Positions 1 through 10,960 of a DNA stretch of 64,000 nucleotides are shown in pieces (within the stretch, counting starts at the first letter, position 1; every line of letters starts with the position of its first letter). The stretch is from Paenibacillus rhizovicinus (GTDB taxonomy: Bacteria; Bacillota; Bacilli; Paenibacillales; Paenibacillaceae). The DNA is taken from NCBI RefSeq assembly GCF_010365285.1, contig NZ_CP048286.1, positions 4,532,501-4,596,500 on the forward strand, written 5' to 3'. The position numbers and the translations under genes were made by a program. Under the pieces are notes generated by a model that searched no databases, had not been told where the DNA came from, and worked only from the letters and a program-made list of their open reading frames with translations.

Positions 1-57
1 ATCAAATACGGATTGCGAAGCAGCGCAGCTGCCTTGTAAATCCAACCCGTACATTCG

Positions 58-174
58 TTTGGTGGCGATGGCGGAGGGGAACCACGCGTACCCATCCCGA
101 ACACGACCGTTAAGCCCTCCAGCGCCGATGGTACTTGGACCGCAGGGTCCTGGGAGAGTAGGACGTTGCCAAGC
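58..174 (+). rRNA. rrf: 5S ribosomal RNA
   Basis: The stretch matches Firmicute 5S rRNA: it opens with UUUGGUGGCGAU, holds the conserved CCCGAACACG and GCGCCGAUGGUA blocks, and ends with GAGAGUAGGACG and GCCAAGC, whose last bases pair with the 5' end. Length is 117 nt, the usual size. It lies upstream of the 23S gene rather than downstream, and no second 5S copy is seen behind the 23S. Ends are set by similarity to the Bacillus molecule. Confidence 0.95.
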
Positions 175-195
175 GAGTGCGAATAGCACTTACAT

Positions 196-315
196 TTTTG
201 ATGGATGTTGCTTTTCTTGAAGTGATTCGAGAAGCATAATCGTCCAGAAAACAAGTTTTGATGGGAGTGTCTTTTCTTGAAGTGATTCAGGAAGCAGGCG
301 CGTCCAGAAAAACAC
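196..315 (+). repeat. 60-bp tandem duplication in rRNA spacer
   Basis: Two imperfect copies of a 60-bp unit lie head to tail (196-255 and 256-315). Shared blocks at an exact 60-base offset are TTTTGATGG, CTTTTCTTGAAGTGATTC, GAAGCA and CGTCCAGAAAA. Confidence 0.85.
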
Positions 316-319
316 TTAG

Positions 320-365
320 CACCTTGAAAACTGGATATGAAATTGCAAAACATCCTTTAGCTGGA
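320..365 (+). other. 23S precursor processing stem, 5' arm
   Basis: CACCTTGAAAACTGGATA (320-337) and TTAGCTGG (357-364) are complementary, in the right order, to sequences behind the 23S gene (3510-3517 and 3535-3553). The pairing would form the long stem that loops out pre-23S rRNA for RNase III-type or Mini-III processing. The pairing is seen; the processing role is known from other Firmicutes. Confidence 0.8.
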
Positions 366-564
366 TTAGAAAAATACAATCGCGACTAGCGGTTGTTAGC
401 GATGGTTTTGTCTTTTGGCGAACTTTGGTACGAAGCGAAAGCGCCGGCAAATTCGAATGAGAACGACTTTTGTGCGCAGCACAACGGGAGGCCTCGTCGA
501 AGTTGACGGAACTGAAGCGGCGGCACCAACGGGAGCCCAAACAGACACTGTAAACCGGAGCATA

Positions 565-3490
<2,926 letters not shown>

Positions 3491-3509
3491 CGTCTCTACC
3501 CAGAGACAA

Positions 3510-3554
3510 CCAGCTAAATGTTCTGCAAGGATTCGTATCCAGTTTTCAAGGTGT
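3510..3554 (+). other. 23S precursor processing stem, 3' arm
   Basis: TATCCAGTTTTCAAGGTG and CCAGCTAA are the reverse complements of the 5' arm at 320-365, with one wobble and a few bulged bases between the two blocks. Confidence 0.8.
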
Positions 3555-3580
3555 TATCTCTATAACCATTTAAAGAGAAT

Positions 3581-3602
3581 CCCACCTTGCAGTGGGTTTT
3601 TT
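3581..3602 (+). terminator. Terminator-like hairpin between 23S and tRNAs
   Basis: CCCAC-CTTGCA-GTGGG followed by TTTTTT. The stem is only 5 bp, so it may attenuate rather than stop transcription into the tRNA cluster that starts three bases later. Confidence 0.6.
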
Positions 3603-3604
3603 AT

Positions 3605-3681
<77 letters not shown>

Positions 3682-3694
3682 TATCTTCCTTTAC

Positions 3695-3770
3695 GGGGCC
3701 ATAGCTCAGCTGGGAGAGCGCCTGCCTTGCAAGCAGGAGGTCAGCGGTTCGATCCCGCTTGGCTCCACCA
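3695..3770 (+). tRNA. tRNA-Ala (TGC)
   Basis: GGGGCCA/TGGCTCC acceptor stem, anticodon loop CTTGCAA, encoded CCA. With tRNA-Ile it forms the pair usually found inside the 16S-23S spacer, here placed behind the 23S. Confidence 0.96.
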
Positions 3771-3787
3771 ATACTTGTTTCACCTAT

Positions 3788-3863
3788 TCCCTGATAGCTC
3801 AGTTGGTAGAGCACTCGACTGTTAATCGAGTTGTCACAGGTTCGAGTCCTGTTCGGGGAGCCA
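3788..3863 (+). tRNA. tRNA-Asn (GTT)
   Basis: Acceptor TCCCTGA/TCGGGGA, anticodon loop CTGTTAA, discriminator G, encoded CCA. Confidence 0.96.
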
Positions 3864-3867
3864 ATAT

Positions 3868-3958
3868 GGAGAAGTACCCAAGTGGCTCAAGGGGACCCTC
3901 TGCTAAGGGGTTAGACTGCGTAAGTGGTGCGAGGGTTCGAATCCCTCCTTCTCCGCCA
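3868..3958 (+). tRNA. tRNA-Ser (GCT)
   Basis: Class II tRNA of 91 nt with a long variable arm. Anticodon loop CTGCTAA, acceptor GGAGAAG/CTTCTCC, encoded CCA. Confidence 0.96.
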
Positions 3959-3977
3959 GATTTGTTTCAAGGAATAA

Positions 3978-4052
3978 GGCCCGTTGGTCAAGTGGTTAAG
4001 ACACCTCCCTTTCACGGAGGTAACAGGGGTTCGAGTCCCCTACGGGTCACCA
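3978..4052 (+). tRNA. tRNA-Glu (TTC)
   Basis: Acceptor GGCCCGT/ACGGGTC, anticodon loop CTTTCAC, encoded CCA. Confidence 0.95.
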
Positions 4053-4128
4053 ATTTACCCCCAAAAGTGAAGTAATGCGCTGCAGGTTAATCCGAGTACT
4101 TTTCGGGGACCCCGGGGTTAAACTTTAT

Positions 4129-4204
4129 GGAGGCTTAGCTCAGCTGGGAGAGCATCTGCCTTACAAGCAGAGGGTCGGCGGTTCGATCCCGTCAGCCTCC
4201 ACCA
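4129..4204 (+). tRNA. tRNA-Val (TAC)
   Basis: Acceptor GGAGGCT/AGCCTCC, anticodon loop CTTACAA, encoded CCA. Preceded by a 76-base spacer with no recognisable feature. Confidence 0.96.
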
Positions 4205-4230
4205 TAAATGCATAGCTAGGCTTGAAATGA

Positions 4231-4310
<80 letters not shown>

Positions 4311-4349
4311 GAGACAAGTTCGGACAAGTTCCGAAGTGAATGTTTATAC

Positions 4350-4426
4350 GGAGCCGTGGTGTAGTGGCCCAACATGCCTGCCTGTCACGCAGGAGACCGC
4401 GGGTTCGAATCCCGTCGGCTCCGCCA
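4350..4426 (+). tRNA. tRNA-Asp (GTC)
   Basis: Acceptor GGAGCCG/CGGCTCC, anticodon loop CTGTCAC, encoded CCA. Confidence 0.95.
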
Positions 4427-4471
4427 TTTAATTCACTTGCTCAATAGGCGTTTCAATATGTTTCGCATCAT

Positions 4472-4547
<76 letters not shown>

Positions 4548-4558
4548 TTTTTTTGTTC

Positions 4559-4631
4559 GAGTCATTAGCTCAGTTGGTAGAGCACCTGACTTTTAATCAG
4601 GGTGTCGTAGGTTCGAATCCTACATGACTCA
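4559..4631 (+). tRNA. tRNA-Lys (TTT), no encoded CCA
   Basis: Acceptor GAGTCAT/ATGACTC, anticodon loop CTTTTAA. The base after the discriminator A is C but is followed by TTTT, so CCA must be added after transcription. Confidence 0.94.
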
Positions 4632-4644
4632 CTTTTCTTGTTTT

Positions 4645-4731
4645 GCGGTCATGGCGGAATTGGCAGACGCGCTAGATTCAGGTTCTAGTGTCAGCAATGA
4701 CGTGGAGGTTCGAGTCCTCTTGACCGCACCA
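4645..4731 (+). tRNA. tRNA-Leu (CAG)
   Basis: Class II tRNA of 87 nt with a long variable arm, anticodon CAG, acceptor GCGGTCA/TGACCGC, encoded CCA. Confidence 0.95.
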
Positions 4732-4734
4732 ATT

Positions 4735-4809
4735 GCGGAAGTGGCTCAGCGGTAGAGCATCGCCTTGCCAAGGCGAGGGTCGCGGGTTCGATTCCCGTCT
4801 TCCGCTCCA
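4735..4809 (+). tRNA. tRNA-Gly (GCC)
   Basis: Acceptor GCGGAAG/CTTCCGC, anticodon loop TTGCCAA, discriminator T, encoded CCA. Only three bases separate it from tRNA-Leu. Confidence 0.95.
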
Positions 4810-4815
4810 TATTTT

Positions 4816-4892
4816 GCGCCCTTAGCTCAGCTGGATAGAGCGTTTGACTACGAATCAAAAGGCCGGGAGTTCGAATCTCTCAGGGCGCGCCA
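4816..4892 (+). tRNA. tRNA-Arg (ACG)
   Basis: Acceptor GCGCCCT/AGGGCGC, anticodon loop CTACGAA (A34 normally becomes inosine), encoded CCA. Confidence 0.95.
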
Positions 4893-4920
4893 TTTTTTAA
4901 TCAAGCGTTTCATGCGTTAA

Positions 4921-4997
4921 CGGGATGTAGCTCAGCTTGGTAGAGCACCTGGTTTGGGACCAGGGGGTCGCATGTTCAAATCGTGTCATCCCGACCA
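4921..4997 (+). tRNA. tRNA-Pro (TGG)
   Basis: Acceptor CGGGATG/CATCCCG, anticodon TGG, encoded CCA. Confidence 0.95.
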
Positions 4998-5009
4998 TTT
5001 CCTTATCAT

Positions 5010-5080
5010 GCGGGTGTAGTTCAATGGTAGAACTTTAGCCTTCCAAGCTAATAGCGTGGGTTCGATTCCCATCACCCGCT
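5010..5080 (+). tRNA. tRNA-Gly (TCC), no encoded CCA
   Basis: Acceptor GCGGGTG/CACCCGC, anticodon loop CTTCCAA. Followed by TTC rather than CCA. Last tRNA of the array. Confidence 0.94.
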
Positions 5081-5094
5081 TTCATTTATAAGAA

Positions 5095-5126
5095 GCCTTT
5101 TATCCCGTTGGATAAAAGGCTTTTTG
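5095..5126 (+). terminator. Terminator of the rRNA/tRNA operon
   Basis: Perfect 11-bp stem GCCTTTTATCC / GGATAAAAGGC with a CGTT loop, followed by TTTTT. It lies 14 bases behind the last tRNA. Confidence 0.95.
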
Positions 5127-5272
5127 TTGTTTTCGGCTGCTATTGGCGGCTTAAAGCTGAGTGGAGGACGTGCGGTCCGTGAGCGTGTGATGTTGGGGAA
5201 GTCGCTGCAATCAGAGGGGGCAAATTATTTCTGACTTGGACGACCCGTCAGTGGACCTGTGAACACTACCAT

Positions 5273-5776
5273 TTATTCACGGCAGATCATCAGTTTATTG
5301 CCGTCCGGATCTTTGACTACGAACCAGTGGTCATGCATGATCTCCGTCACCAGCTCGACGCCGAGCTGTTTCATGTAGTCGAGCGACCCTTGCAGGTCGG
5401 CGGTCAACAGCATAAATGCCGGCGTCGAGATGGACGGCGCGCCGCCCGGTTCTTCTCCGCCCCACATTGGCATCGTATCCAGGATGAGTCCCGTGCCTTC
5501 CATTGGCAGCGGGCACAGGTGGCCGCCGATAATTTCGCAGCTGTTCTCGTCTAAGGCGAGTACCCGACAATACCAGCTGCGGGATTTCTCGATGTCGCGC
5601 ACGGGGACGAAATAACTGCCGACTTTATTTTTCACGGGACTTACGGGCAAGGCGCCTTCGTTTGTTGCATGCGGTTGATTCACGGACATGCCTCCCTGAA
5701 TGATTTTGAATGAAGCCGGCACGATTAACGGCCGGTAACTTTCCGGGTCGGGTCGATGCTTCGGCAGTTGGCTCAT
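5273..5776 (-). CDS. VOC-family (glyoxalase/bleomycin-resistance fold) protein
   Basis: A 167-residue protein with one VOC module from about residue 48 onward: the opening strand GSYFVPVRDIEKSRSWYCRVL, a central turn, and the closing strand HDHWFVVKDPDGNKLMICRE with the usual D-P-D-G-N. Such proteins are small metalloenzymes or binding proteins; the substrate cannot be told. The ATG at 5776 has GGAGG six bases upstream; a second Met at residue 30 is also preceded by GGGAGG but with only one base of spacing, so the longer form is preferred. The first 45 residues are a non-domain extension. It follows the AraC/GyrI gene by 31 bases on the same strand and is probably co-transcribed with it. Confidence 0.88.
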   Translation of the reverse strand: MSQLPKHRPDPESYRPLIVPASFKIIQGGMSVNQPHATNEGALPVSPVKNKVGSYFVPVRDIEKSRSWYCRVLALDENSCEIIGGHLCPLPMEGTGLILDTMPMWGGEEPGGAPSISTPAFMLLTADLQGSLDYMKQLGVELVTEIMHDHWFVVKDPDGNKLMICRE

Positions 5777-5807
5777 GACTGACCTCCGTTATCTTTTCTT
5801 TGGGTGT

Positions 5808-7202
5808 TCATGGGTGATGCTCCCTCGATGGCCGGATAGGCAGATAAATGCTCACAATGGTATCCCGTTCAACATCCATGCCAGGCAAGGCGCGATATTC
5901 CGCGTACCATTGGCGCCCTTCGTCCAGCCGATAGCTCTCGCTCGCGGCGATCCAGCGATGCATGTTATCGAGCACGCCGGTCAATAAGCCGTAGGTCTTC
6001 GTCACGCAGCACGCGTAATCGCCGGCATCGAAGCGCCGCTCCTCGGGTCCGTCCCACGACGCGGTCGGTGCGGTGTTCAAGGCCAACTCCTGCGGGGCCG
6101 AGATGAAGCCGTTCTCCCACCAGTAGTCTGCCGCTTCCCGCACGCCGTACGGAAAGGACATGTAATAGCGATCTTCGTTTGCCACCCGTCTCTCCCCGCA
6201 ATCCGCTCTGCCCGTCGCATGCCAATCCATGAGCCGCTGCTCGGCAAGAGTCTGGGCTTCTTCGCCGTATCCGCGGAAACAATACGCTCGTCTTTCCGAT
6301 AGCCGAACGATTTCGATCGACTCCCGATGGCGCTTGCGGAGAACGGGAAGGAAGAGATGCATCCGCGTCACTTTTCCGTTGTAGGCAATGAACTCCTCGA
6401 TATACGGAGGACGGCCAAGTTCGAAACTGCTCTTCGGCAGCCATTCGGATACGAGCCGATTCCAGCCATCCTGAACGGTTTCGGGGGAGGCTGCGGCGAT
6501 CTTCCTAACAGCATACAGACCTCCAGGGAACGGTTCTTCTTCAAAGTCGCCGTCAGGGAGGCTTGGCTCATTCGTCAGCACCAGCACCCGGTACCCATAT
6601 CGGGGATGGCCGTCCACGTTCGGCAGGTCCACGTTATAGCCGAAAATCCGCGTCTTGCGCTTCACGGCCGAGCCGTTAACCGCCAGCTTCTCGTAAACGA
6701 TGCGAAACGCTTCGTTCTCCATGCCGGCTTCCTGTTCCGAAATATGCAGATAGGCTGCCATCGTACCCGGCTGGAACCGGATGACTTTGATATCGGGGAA
6801 TCGTTCCGATTGCTCCTTATCCTCCATGTAGGCGAACTGCTCGCCGAGGCGGATCGGTTCGAAGCTGTAATGGATGCCGGCGGAACGGTAGGCGGCCGGC
6901 GTCAAGCCTACGATCTTCTTGAACACCTTGGCGAAGGCGTGGTAGGAGGCAAAACCGCTCTCCCCTGCGAGTTCTTCCACGGTGCGCTTCGAATAGCGCA
7001 GGTGATTGGCGGCGACGCTCATTCTTCGCTTGCGGATGTAATCCTTCACGGGGTGCCCAGTCAGTGCATAGAACATCCGGTACAGCTGCGCGACCGATGC
7101 GTAAGCCTCTTCCGCGAGCGCGGCGAGGTCGAGCGCTTCGTCGTCGTCGAGATAGTCTTCGATATAGTCGAGCGCCCGCTGCACGGCATCCGCATAACTC
7201 AT
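5808..7202 (-). CDS. AraC-type regulator with two GyrI-like effector modules
   Basis: 464 residues. The N-terminal hundred form an AraC double helix-turn-helix (second motif TVEELAGESGFASYHAFAKVF, ending VGLTPAAYR). About residues 115-280 and 300-464 each look like a GyrI/AraC-effector-binding fold (for example PFPGGLYAVRKI and RFDAGDYACCVT, the strands that line the ligand pocket). Single-module relatives such as Rob and BltR-like proteins bind small hydrophobic or cationic compounds. The ATG at 7202 has the Shine-Dalgarno GCAGGTGA at a suitable distance; a GTG three codons earlier overlaps that signal and is less likely. Divergent from the OsmC gene, upstream of the VOC gene. A -10 box TATAAT lies at 7237-7242 on this strand. 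Confidence 0.9.
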   Translation of the reverse strand: MSYADAVQRALDYIEDYLDDDEALDLAALAEEAYASVAQLYRMFYALTGHPVKDYIRKRRMSVAANHLRYSKRTVEELAGESGFASYHAFAKVFKKIVGLTPAAYRSAGIHYSFEPIRLGEQFAYMEDKEQSERFPDIKVIRFQPGTMAAYLHISEQEAGMENEAFRIVYEKLAVNGSAVKRKTRIFGYNVDLPNVDGHPRYGYRVLVLTNEPSLPDGDFEEEPFPGGLYAVRKIAAASPETVQDGWNRLVSEWLPKSSFELGRPPYIEEFIAYNGKVTRMHLFLPVLRKRHRESIEIVRLSERRAYCFRGYGEEAQTLAEQRLMDWHATGRADCGERRVANEDRYYMSFPYGVREAADYWWENGFISAPQELALNTAPTASWDGPEERRFDAGDYACCVTKTYGLLTGVLDNMHRWIAASESYRLDEGRQWYAEYRALPGMDVERDTIVSIYLPIRPSREHHP

Positions 7203-7561
7203 GGTTTTCACCTGCTATCGATGATGTCTTGGCCTTATTATAGCAGAGCGAAAACGAACGAATAGGTTCAAAATTATCAAGTTTCATAAGGGCGAGGCAA
7301 TGCCTGTCCGAGGTCCCGTAAATGCTCGGAAATGCTCGGAAATGCTCGAAAATCTCTGCTAATGTCGCGAACCGCGCGTTCTACGATAGCCCCTTCATCG
7401 GAATCTTGAATACACCAATCGGCTTTTTCTATTATACAGCGGGCGGTGCTTCAACTATATTATTAATAACCTACTTTTCTCATAGGAATTATTAACAATG
7501 CATGCGCAATAGGGAAATCGATATTCATTACATACTCCCTGGAGAAAGGCGGAAAGAAGAG
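7203..7561. other. Divergent intergenic region with AT-rich island
   Basis: Spacer between the AraC gene and the OsmC gene. It holds a TATAAT-like -10 box for the minus strand (7237-7242), three tandem copies of the 10-mer AAATGCTCGG (about 7319-7350), and an AT-rich stretch (7450-7500) with ATAGGAATTATTAAC near 7483 that could be a promoter or operator. No further gene is seen. Confidence 0.5.
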
Positions 7562-8107
7562 ATGAGCTCCTTAAACGAATTCTTACGGCAGAAACGAATC
7601 GCGTTGTTTGCCCGCCGAACGAAGGCGGAATCGGCTCCGGAACAGGCAGTCGCCAAGCTTCGCGCCAAAGCAAGAGTGCTTGGCCGCAGCGGCGTTCGCG
7701 AAATTCGCATTCGGGACTTTCAGGTGATCAGCGACAGTCCGCCGGATTTTGCCGGCTATGATCTCGGTCCCTCGTCGCCGGAGCTTCAGCTCGGCGTGCT
7801 CGGCAGCTGCCTGACGCATATCGCATTGATTCAAGCCGCGGAACGTCAGGTTTCCCTTCATGCCGTTGAAGTGGAAGTCGAAGGGGAGATGCATCCGCTA
7901 GCCGGCCGTCCCGGCCATGAGGAGATACCCGTCTACCCGCATAACCTGCGCTACAAGCTGGTTCTGGAATCCGACGAATCGGAGGAGACCTTGCAGGCGC
8001 TGCATGAAGTGATCGAACGGGTCTGTCCGATCTTCAACCTCCTTCGCCAGCCTCAGCACATCGAAGGGCAGTTGGTTATCCATCGTCCCAAGGCGACGGA
8101 TGAGTAG
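7562..8107 (+). CDS. OsmC/Ohr-family protein
   Basis: 181 residues of the OsmC fold. Both family cysteines are visible: Cys83 in GVLGSCLTHIALIQAAE and Cys155 in ERVCPIFNLL, the pair that reduces organic hydroperoxides in Ohr/OsmC enzymes. The N-terminal 40 residues are basic and precede the usual strand. The ATG at 7562 is chosen because GGAAAGAAGAG sits in front of it; an in-frame ATG at 7502 lacks a good site. It is followed after 62 bases by an MFS gene. Thiol or peroxide chemistry fits the nearby monooxygenases, but a link is inference. Confidence 0.9.
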   Translation: MSSLNEFLRQKRIALFARRTKAESAPEQAVAKLRAKARVLGRSGVREIRIRDFQVISDSPPDFAGYDLGPSSPELQLGVLGSCLTHIALIQAAERQVSLHAVEVEVEGEMHPLAGRPGHEEIPVYPHNLRYKLVLESDESEETLQALHEVIERVCPIFNLLRQPQHIEGQLVIHRPKATDE

Positions 8108-8169
8108 CTTATCGCAAGGCAGCGGACGGCGGCGGGAGTCGTCCCGCAAACGGGCGGGGGATGTGAACG

Positions 8170-9441
8170 ATGTCCCAATGGAAGCGTAAAATGCCGTCCC
8201 CATGGAAAATGAATTCGCTGCCCGACTGGAAGCGGAATTTGGGTATCCTCTGGCTCGGACTGTTTTTCAATTTCATGGCCTACACGCTCTCCGTCCCATT
8301 CTTCCCGCTGTTCCTGCAGCAAGACCTCGGTGTACGAAGCGGAGTAGAAGCTTGGGCCGGCGTTTCCATTTCAATCAGCTTCCTGATCAGCGGAATCTGC
8401 GCGCCTTTCTGGGGCTCGCTGGGCGACAAGTACGGCAGCAAGCTGATGCTGGTTCGATCGGGTATCGGGCTAGGGGTTGCCCATTTGGCCAACTATTTCG
8501 TCCATGATCCCTATACGTTCATTCTCGTGCGGATCTTCCAGGGGCTGATGGCTGGTTTCGGCCCCACATCCATGGCATTGGTCGGCACGAATACGCCGGA
8601 GAAGCATGTCGGCTACGCGCTTGGCGTGATGTCCACCTCGACAGCGGCGGGAGGCATCATCGGACCGCTTGTCGGAGGCGTATTGAGTCACTGGGTCGGA
8701 CTGCGCGGATGCTTCATCGCGTCGGGTATCATTACGATCTGCTCCGCCATGATTGTCTTGGGGGTGAAGGAAGCCGAGAAGCGCCGCTCCGCGAACCGCC
8801 CGAGCGTATGGCAAGATTTGAAACGGGCGGCACTCGATTCCAGTTTGCTGCGCGTTTATGGACTCATCCTGCTCGTTTCGACGTCGGTTATGATTCTTGA
8901 TCCTTTGTTGACGATCTACGTGGTTCAAATCGGAGGCAGCGCCAAAAACGCTGCGATCAGCTCCGGTATCGTATTCTCGGCGGTCGGCGTGGCGACGGTC
9001 ATCATGGGTCCCCGGTGGGGAAGGATCGGCGGGCGGCTCGGGTACGGCCGAACCTTGTTCATCGGCCTGATCGGCGGCGGAATCGGCAATCTGCTGCAGG
9101 CGGTCATTCACAACCTGGTAGGTTTCGGGGTGCTGCGTTTCGGCTACGGCCTGTTCTTCGCCGCCGTGTATCCGGCGCTGAACGCGCTGATTATCCAATA
9201 CGCGGATAAGGATTTTCGAGGGAGAGCCGTCAGTCTGAGCCAATCCGCCAGCCAATTCGGCATTGTCATCGGTCCGCTGCTCGGCGGCTTTCTGGGCGGG
9301 TGGATCGGCATTCCGTACGTGTTTCTCCTAACGGGCATGGCGCTGCTGGGCGCCGCTTGGGCGGGCAGGGCGATCGGCACCGGCAAACGAAGCGATCTGG
9401 AGGCTGGCCAAACCGCCGAGCTTCGTTCTTCGCCGCCATGA
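8170..9441 (+). CDS. MFS transporter (drug:H+ antiporter type)
   Basis: 423 residues, about 12 membrane segments in two halves. The loop 2-3 signature GSLGDKYGSKLMLV is the MFS motif A, and GAAGGIIGPLVGG-like motif C (TAAGGIIGPLVGGVLSHW) marks the DHA1 drug-exporter group, as in MdtG and related Bacillus proteins. GGGGGATGTGAACG precedes the ATG. It sits between the OsmC gene and the first flavin monooxygenase; it might export a product or analogue handled by the cluster, but the substrate is unknown. Confidence 0.9.
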   Translation: MSQWKRKMPSPWKMNSLPDWKRNLGILWLGLFFNFMAYTLSVPFFPLFLQQDLGVRSGVEAWAGVSISISFLISGICAPFWGSLGDKYGSKLMLVRSGIGLGVAHLANYFVHDPYTFILVRIFQGLMAGFGPTSMALVGTNTPEKHVGYALGVMSTSTAAGGIIGPLVGGVLSHWVGLRGCFIASGIITICSAMIVLGVKEAEKRRSANRPSVWQDLKRAALDSSLLRVYGLILLVSTSVMILDPLLTIYVVQIGGSAKNAAISSGIVFSAVGVATVIMGPRWGRIGGRLGYGRTLFIGLIGGGIGNLLQAVIHNLVGFGVLRFGYGLFFAAVYPALNALIIQYADKDFRGRAVSLSQSASQFGIVIGPLLGGFLGGWIGIPYVFLLTGMALLGAAWAGRAIGTGKRSDLEAGQTAELRSSPP

Positions 9442-9514
9442 CTTTGCTTACTTATGTCTCAATTCCGATTAAACAAATATGAATAATTAGTTTATGAATA
9501 GGGGGCGGCCAACC

Positions 9515-10906
9515 ATGTCTCAACGACAATTAAAACTGGGTGCGAATTTGAGCGGCGTCGGCAACAGCATTTCGTTCTGGCGGCATCCCGATGTGCCGAT
9601 CAACGCCAGCGTCAGCCTTAAATTCTACCAAGAGCAGGCGCGCATAGCGGAAGCAGGGAAATTCGACCTGCTGTTTATCGCGGACGGCTTGTTCATCAAC
9701 GAGAAGTCCAATCCGCATTTCCTGAATCGTTTCGAGCCGCTGACGCTGCTGTCGGCACTTGCGGCATCAACCGGGCATGTCGGTCTCGTCGCGACATTAT
9801 CCACCTCCTACAGCGAGCCGTTCACGGTGGCGAGACAGTTCGCTTCGATCGATCAATTAAGCGGCGGAAGAGCGGGGTGGAACGTCGTCACCTCGCCTCT
9901 GGAAGGGTCGGCATTGAATTTCGGCAAGGGCGAGCATCCGAACCATGCGCTTCGCTACGAAATCGCCGAAGAGCATTTGGAGATCGTCAGAGGACTGTGG
10001 GATTCCTGGGAGGACGACGCATTCGTCGGGGATAAAGCAGCCGGCGTCTTCTTCGATCCGTCCAAGATGCACGCGCTGAATCATAAGGGAACGCATTTCT
10101 CCGTGCAAGGGCCGCTCAACGTGGCGCGATCGCAGCAAGGCCATCCGGTCGTGTTTCAAGCCGGTTCGTCGGAATCCGGCAAGGACCTTGCGGCCAAGTC
10201 GGCGGATGCGATCTATACGGCGCACGAGACGTTCGATGAAGCGCGCGCGTTCTACGCGGACGTGAAAGCAAGGGCGGAGACGTACGGAAGGAAGCCGGAG
10301 GAGCTCTTGATCTTCCCGGGCATCGGCCCCATCGTCGGCAGAACGGAAGAAGAAGCCGAACGCAAATATCGGGAGATTACGGAATTGGTGGCGATCGAGC
10401 AAGCGCTGAATTATTTGGGCCGCTATTTCGAGCATTTCGACTTTTCCCAATTTCCGCTTGACGAGCCGTTTCCCGAGATCGGAGAGCTGGGCAGCAACAG
10501 CTTCCGCAGCGGGACGGACAAAATCAAACGCGAAGCCAAAGCCAAAGGACTCACGCTGCGCCAAGTAGCCCTGCAGGCATCCACGCCTCGTTCCGCGTTC
10601 ATCGGCACGCCGGAGAAGGTGGCCAACCTTATTCAGCAATGGTTTGAAGGAGGCGCCGCGGACGGGTTCAACGTTCGCACGGTCGTGCCGAACGGCTTGG
10701 CCGACTTCGTCGACCTGGTCGTGCCGATTCTGCAGGAACGGGGCTTGTTCCGGACGGAATACGAGAGCGATACGCTTCGCGGCAATCTCGGACTGCCGAT
10801 ACCGCGCAACCGCTATGCGCCGGGAGCCGAAACGGCTGCAAGCATCAAAGACAATGCAAGCATCGAAGACGGCGCAAGAGTCGGAGCGACTGCCGATCAT
10901 GAATAG
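9515..10906 (+). CDS. LLM-class flavin-dependent monooxygenase, NtaA/SnaA/DszA type (first copy)
   Basis: 463 residues, a bacterial-luciferase-like TIM barrel of the NtaA/SnaA/DszA/YtnJ subgroup: WRHPD near residue 24, [44 protein letters not shown], and [12 protein letters not shown]. These enzymes use reduced FMN from a partner reductase to oxidise an organic sulfur or amine substrate. The ATG at 9515 is preceded by GGGGGCGG at six bases; an ATG at 9494 has nothing. A paralogue (16825-18159) lies behind the ABC importer genes, so both probably act on what the importer brings in. No flavin reductase gene is in the window. Confidence 0.93.
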   Translation: MSQRQLKLGANLSGVGNSISFWRHPDVPINASVSLKFYQEQARIAEAGKFDLLFIADGLFINEKSNPHFLNRFEPLTLLSALAASTGHVGLVATLSTSYSEPFTVARQFASIDQLSGGRAGWNVVTSPLEGSALNFGKGEHPNHALRYEIAEEHLEIVRGLWDSWEDDAFVGDKAAGVFFDPSKMHALNHKGTHFSVQGPLNVARSQQGHPVVFQAGSSESGKDLAAKSADAIYTAHETFDEARAFYADVKARAETYGRKPEELLIFPGIGPIVGRTEEEAERKYREITELVAIEQALNYLGRYFEHFDFSQFPLDEPFPEIGELGSNSFRSGTDKIKREAKAKGLTLRQVALQASTPRSAFIGTPEKVANLIQQWFEGGAADGFNVRTVVPNGLADFVDLVVPILQERGLFRTEYESDTLRGNLGLPIPRNRYAPGAETAASIKDNASIEDGARVGATADHE

Positions 10907-10960
10907 AAACCTGCAGCACCGTTAATGAAGACGAGATAGACATTCGGGAGGGAAATAGAT

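Larger units (their letters stand above)
175..564 (+). other. 5S-23S transcribed spacer
   Basis: No gene is seen in this 390-base spacer. It holds a twofold 60-bp tandem repeat (196-315), then the 5' arm of the long stem that encloses the 23S precursor (320-365), followed by unremarkable sequence up to the 23S start. Confidence 0.8.
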
